In this document: positions 59,894 through 64,000 of the stretch, in pieces
Layout: every line of letters starts with the position of its first letter
How positions within the stretch are numbered: position 1 is the first letter of the stretch
DNA from: JAPORK01 sp026710285
Lineage (GTDB): Bacteria > Pseudomonadota > Gammaproteobacteria > Pseudomonadales > Endozoicomonadaceae
Assembly (NCBI GenBank): GCA_965201045.1
Contig: OZ241746.1
Coordinates: forward strand, 62,001-126,000
DNA: 64,000 bases
Direction of reading: 5' to 3'
Program-made: the position numbers and the translations under genes
Notes under the pieces: model-generated
The model's input: the letters and a program-made list of their open reading frames with translations, nothing else
Databases searched by the model: none
What the model was told of the DNA's origin: nothing

Positions 59894-60243
59894 TTTTATA
59901 CCTTGTGAATAAATCAACAATTGAACTTTCACAACTTCTCAACGACCTCACACAAAAGGCAATGATAGTTTTTTGATTTATTATAAATCTTGAATATTAC
60001 ACTCTACAAAAAAACACCACAAACATTAAAGAAAAGGGACAAGGCAACACACTCATTGGCTTGTGTTATTAGCAAAAAATAACCATATTTGGTAGTATGA
60101 CCCAAGCCATTGAGAAAATACGTATATACTTACTACGAGCAAAAATACATTTATAGTGTGTCGACTATTTTATTGGTATCTGTGTCAATTCTTTTAATTT
60201 ATACATATTCTAAATCTATATTGGCGAATTGGCAGTATCCATA
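59894..60243 (-). repeat. Spacer repeat B3, leader of R10
   Basis: This 350-bp spacer is homologous to 31087-31423 and 36947-37298 but more diverged. Both short palindromes are degraded, and the spacer frame that is open in B1 and B2 is broken here by an inserted T followed by TAG. The AAGGT ribosome site and AT-rich proximal leader are preserved. Confidence 0.55.
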
Positions 60244-63200
60244 TTATTTTATCAGCATATATCCAGTAATAATTACTTTTTTATGATAAGAACTGTAAAA
60301 GAATTGATTTAGAGATCTATAGTAAAGAACATCCAGACCTTTTTTATCAAAAAAATTATAAACACCAAACCTGCACCAAACAGAATTTTCTGATCTCCGC
60401 TCTATTAAAGCTATATGATTATAGCCACTTGCTATTATACAATTGCCGCTACGATCCAATGCATTAATCAAATTTCTTACAGAATAATCTCCCAAATTGT
60501 ATCGTCTATTTGTGTGTTGTATAGGCTCTAACACTTTATTTAAAGCCTCAAAATAGGGATGACTTTTTGAAAAAATGTCATTAGAATAAAAATGTTCATT
60601 TCGTACAAACAAAAAATCTGCCAAATCACTAGCCAGAAGGCGTTTGTTAACAAAGTGATATGTTAATAAAATAGTACCTGTATCACACTCAATATTGTCT
60701 TTAAATGATGAACCACGCAAATAAAGCCATGCCTGTGAGACTTCTTTCTCATTCTCAAACGTTAAAAAGTCATCAGGTGCAAGTATCGAAAGATCAATCA
60801 TTACATCAGTAGAAGCAGCAGGAATAGCAGAAGAAACATATTCGAAGAAACTCTGCACAGTAGCAAGTTTTTCTCCAGAAAGATGTGCACACTCATTAAC
60901 AGCCGATATATCTGACCCGGAAGAAATCTCTGACTTTATTGAAAGCATCCGAAAAGGAAATTCAACTGTCTGAATATCAGCTGTACCTGCTTCATGTCCG
61001 GCAACAGAAAAGGGCAGAAGATTAAGTGCTCCTGCTGCAACTGAGACAGCCATTTCTGCCATACCTATAATCTTTCCTGCAAGATTAAGTCCTTTATTGG
61101 CAGGTATTGCAGCAGCTGCCACAGGGATACTACCGATTGCAGCAGTACCTGCCACTACTCCGACCAAAACCGCAGATCCTGCACCAGCAACTGCTGCACC
61201 TAGGGTGGCAACGGTACATCCGGCCTGCATAACCGCAGCAGTAATATTAGCCCAGCGCTGATGTAGTGTACTTAAACCCAGCGTACTGACATAACCTACC
61301 CATTTAAAAGCTTCTCCCAACCATTGCGGACTATTACCGGACGGATCAGTATTCATAACCGGATTGTTACTACCAAAAGCATAACCATCACCTGCCGCAT
61401 CTTCACTGAGGAAATAGTGTTGTGCCGGATTATACGTCCGGTTACCGTTACCTAAAAATTGCCATCCTGTAGCAGGATCGGTTCGTTCACCATTAAAACC
61501 TTGCAGAGTTTGTTGATATAAAGGTAATGTTTTTGATTTTTTATGCCATACCATTCCGTAGGGACTATAAATATTGCGTTGCTTAAAGCGATACTGACCC
61601 TTATGGTTTTTTCTGAAGACACCGATAATATCACCTTTATAGCTGCTTTGATAATATTCGCTAATCACTCCGTCCGTAGTTTTTGCCATACCCTGGTAAC
61701 CGATGATATGTGTATCCTGCTCCGGATTAATGATTTTTTCGTTTACAGGTGTATTACCACAATAGAAAAGATAACTAAGACCATTGATGTTTTTTTCCAT
61801 GACTTCTTTTCCACTTCCATCATAGGAATAATCACTCAGTTTTCCCGTTGAGGAAATAACCCGGGTAACCTCATTCAGTGCATTATAAGTAATATGATTA
61901 TTTTGTCCGTCCACTATCATATTACCAACAGAATCATAGGAAAAACTTTGTAAAGCCGGTCTATTTTGATTCCAGGTAGTACTGATTTGCTGAAAGCGTA
62001 GAGGTACTCTGGTATCTGTATAGTGATAATTTATTATTTTATTTATTGTTTGTTTTTGTTGTATGGATTGCAACGTTTCCTGAATAACGGCTAGCCGGTT
62101 CAGCGGTGTAAAAGTATAATTTTGTCGAATAATCACCGGTGCCTGTTTCAGTTCTGAACCAATAAGTGATGTATCATGTGGACACAAAGGTAAACCGGGC
62201 GATCCCTGGCACTGCATACTGATCAGATTATCCAATATATCATATTGATAGTGTAATATAGCAAATTGATTTTTTTCTGCCATTTGACTGAGCCTGATAA
62301 TATTACCATTAATATCATGCGTCATCGACCATACAGATATCAGCTGTTTTCTTTGTGTATCGATTATCTGATCCTGGTGTCCCCATGCATCATAGTGAAA
62401 TGTACGATACATACCACTTCCATAATTAATATGTTGTATACGGGAAAAATTATCGTACACAGGTACAAGTAACATTTTGATATTATTTTTTTTATATGAC
62501 TGATAATTTATACGAGCAATGCGTCCTAACCAGTCATATTGAATATTTGTCTTATTACCGGAAATATCTGTAGTGCTTAAAATACGCCGATTATTATCAT
62601 ATTTCCATTGCAGCTTATAATCAGAATAGCTGTTTTTTCCAATATGAATTAGTTGTTTTATTAACCCGTCATCACTATAGAAATAAGTTTTAGTACCTGT
62701 GACATCTGTTTCTTTCTGTATATTTAATGTGATACGATTATAATCAAAAACCCATTGTTGCTTATTATCTGTAAACTGACTAACAGGAAGATTTAAACAG
62801 TTATATTTCCATGAAAAAATGTGCCGATTTGACCCTGTAATTGTCGCAATCATTCCATCTGTTGTGTAAGTATAAAAAGTACGTTTTCCATCTTCTCCTG
62901 CATTCCAGATCATCTGTCCTGCCCTGTTGTAACCAAAAGATGATAACAGATAACACCTGCCTGAAACAGGATATATCCATGACTGTATAATTTCCCCTAT
63001 GAGATTATATACTGAATGCATTTTGTTTCCAGCAGGATCAATGATATCAGTTAACCTCCCCAGTGAATCATAGTTTTTTCGGATAGTTCTACCTACTGGA
63101 TCTTTTGTTATAGTCTGTCGTCCAAATCCATCATATGTGATCACAAAAACTTGTGCTTCAGGTTGTTTATCACTATTGAGACACAACGATCTTATCGAAG

Positions 63201-64000
63201 GCAGTGGACCTGTAGTTACTGGTAATATCCACTGTTTGACCGGCTGACTAAGTACATTTGCTTTTGATACAGAAATAACAGAACGTTCACCCTTTACAGT
63301 TTGCTGATAACTGACCACACATCTGTCACTATCATCATAATGCACAATAGTCATTCTTCCATCGGAAAGATGTTTCCGAATAGCTCTGCCTGTATCATCA
63401 TAATCCTGTATCGTGTCCAGTGTTTTCGTATATCCAAATTCATCTGTAACGTAACTACTTTTTCGGATAATACGCCCGTACTTATCATAGCTGTTTTTTT
63501 GTACCGGCCACCATTGACCCGATTGTCGTTTTCCTTCTCTGTCAATGGATTCAGTAAAACTTCTGAACATTCTTCCTGTACTGTCAAAGATAACTTTTTT
63601 CTGTAATCCATTAACGCCTGTAATAATGACCTGATTGAGATTTTTAGATATTGTATAATTATAATAAATACTGGCAGCAAAATCAGTGCCTGCAGCACGT
63701 TCTATTTTTATTAACCGGTCCCACTGATCATAATAATAACGATCACTATATTTTTTCTCTGTATCTGCTATCATTAGCACCTGATTTGTAAACAGACTGA
63801 CTGTGGTGTAAGAGGATACAAAACTTTTATTGCCAGGCAATTCAATAGCATTATAAGTTGTTTTAGTATGATTATCCGCACTTTTTATATAGTAATAATC
63901 TTTGATCATAGAGTCTGATAAATCAGTCTCATTCTGTTTACCCGTCACTATTAGCTGTTTTAATAAACCGTAAGTCAACAAATTATCAGGGTTATTATAA
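60244..64000 (-). CDS. R11: RHS/YD-repeat protein, 5' part beyond window edge
   Basis: This is the C-terminal 1,251 residues or so of another array member; the frame is open to the right edge, so the TTG at 63981 is internal, not a start. The visible part begins in the YD repeats (LLTYGLLKQ) and is nearly identical to R10 for most of its length. It includes the Cys loop CQGSPGLPLC. The core has SEDAAG and TDPSGN and is followed by the Gly/Ala-rich hydrophobic stretch. The linker resembles R10, but the tip is closer to R6 and R7, with CDTGT, GYNHIAL, FFDKKG and a GYMLIK end. It shows the array continues beyond the window. Confidence 0.88.
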   Translation of the reverse strand, partial: YNNPDNLLTYGLLKQLIVTGKQNETDLSDSMIKDYYYIKSADNHTKTTYNAIELPGNKSFVSSYTTVSLFTNQVLMIADTEKKYSDRYYYDQWDRLIKIERAAGTDFAASIYYNYTISKNLNQVIITGVNGLQKKVIFDSTGRMFRSFTESIDREGKRQSGQWWPVQKNSYDKYGRIIRKSSYVTDEFGYTKTLDTIQDYDDTGRAIRKHLSDGRMTIVHYDDSDRCVVSYQQTVKGERSVISVSKANVLSQPVKQWILPVTTGPLPSIRSLCLNSDKQPEAQVFVITYDGFGRQTITKDPVGRTIRKNYDSLGRLTDIIDPAGNKMHSVYNLIGEIIQSWIYPVSGRCYLLSSFGYNRAGQMIWNAGEDGKRTFYTYTTDGMIATITGSNRHIFSWKYNCLNLPVSQFTDNKQQWVFDYNRITLNIQKETDVTGTKTYFYSDDGLIKQLIHIGKNSYSDYKLQWKYDNNRRILSTTDISGNKTNIQYDWLGRIARINYQSYKKNNIKMLLVPVYDNFSRIQHINYGSGMYRTFHYDAWGHQDQIIDTQRKQLISVWSMTHDINGNIIRLSQMAEKNQFAILHYQYDILDNLISMQCQGSPGLPLCPHDTSLIGSELKQAPVIIRQNYTFTPLNRLAVIQETLQSIQQKQTINKIINYHYTDTRVPLRFQQISTTWNQNRPALQSFSYDSVGNMIVDGQNNHITYNALNEVTRVISSTGKLSDYSYDGSGKEVMEKNINGLSYLFYCGNTPVNEKIINPEQDTHIIGYQGMAKTTDGVISEYYQSSYKGDIIGVFRKNHKGQYRFKQRNIYSPYGMVWHKKSKTLPLYQQTLQGFNGERTDPATGWQFLGNGNRTYNPAQHYFLSEDAAGDGYAFGSNNPVMNTDPSGNSPQWLGEAFKWVGYVSTLGLSTLHQRWANITAAVMQAGCTVATLGAAVAGAGSAVLVGVVAGTAAIGSIPVAAAAIPANKGLNLAGKIIGMAEMAVSVAAGALNLLPFSVAGHEAGTADIQTVEFPFRMLSIKSEISSGSDISAVNECAHLSGEKLATVQSFFEYVSSAIPAASTDVMIDLSILAPDDFLTFENEKEVSQAWLYLRGSSFKDNIECDTGTILLTYHFVNKRLLASDLADFLFVRNEHFYSNDIFSKSHPYFEALNKVLEPIQHTNRRYNLGDYSVRNLINALDRSGNCIIASGYNHIALIERRSENSVWCRFGVYNFFDKKGLDVLYYRSLNQFFYSSYHKKVIITGYMLIK

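Noticed and set aside
1..64000. CRISPR array, tRNA or rRNA genes, integrase or transposase genes
   Set aside because: The window was read for these and none was recognised. The large-scale repetition is due to gene duplication, not to short spaced repeats.

Overview
The window is dominated by one gene family. At least eleven giant RHS/YD-repeat protein genes (about 5.5 kb and 1,800-1,850 residues each; called R1 to R11 here from left to right) lie almost head to tail and fill roughly nine tenths of the 64 kb. Only one other gene is clear, a yhdP-type AsmA-like membrane protein. The DNA is visibly AT-rich. yhdP and the Sec-type signal sequences point to a Gram-negative proteobacterium, most likely a gammaproteobacterium. 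A host-associated life is plausible from gene content, but the species cannot be named from the sequence.

Layout: R1 (1-3229, runs off the left edge, broken by two stop codons), R2 (3515-9070) and R3 (9365-14911) are on the minus strand, very similar to each other, and have an exact 5,841-bp start-to-start period. A 565-bp divergent intergenic region follows. R4 (15477-20879) and yhdP (21482-25369) are on the plus strand; R4 is the most diverged paralogue. R5 to R10 (25540-59893) and the partial R11 (60244-64000) are again on the minus strand. The spacers are 102-352 bp, and several are copies of one another.

Each complete RHS protein has the same plan. It starts with a Phe-rich signal-like segment, usually ending in a conserved Cys, and a variable linker. 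An N-terminal domain with PWSNAFNF, VDPRTG and GHGP motifs follows. Next is about 1,000 residues of YD repeats with conserved Cys pairs, then an RHS-associated core ending in DPSG or a near variant. After the core come a Gly/Ala-rich hydrophobic stretch and a linker, and the protein ends in a domain of about 190 residues. That last domain diverges most but always keeps a CD[TS] motif and, 90-95 residues later, a His followed by a hydrophobic residue. I infer a Cys-His effector or toxin domain, possibly of papain-like fold, carried by an RHS shell.

No immunity gene, secretion gene, transposase, RNA gene or CRISPR array was recognised. Paralogue patterns are mosaic (R5 resembles R7 and R6 resembles R8 in one segment, while R6 and R7 share the C-terminal segment). 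This suggests that recombination and gene conversion shuffle shells and effector tips. The best candidate for an undescribed system is therefore this large, recombining array of exported RHS proteins with one shared but diversified Cys-His C-terminal domain and no cognate immunity genes.
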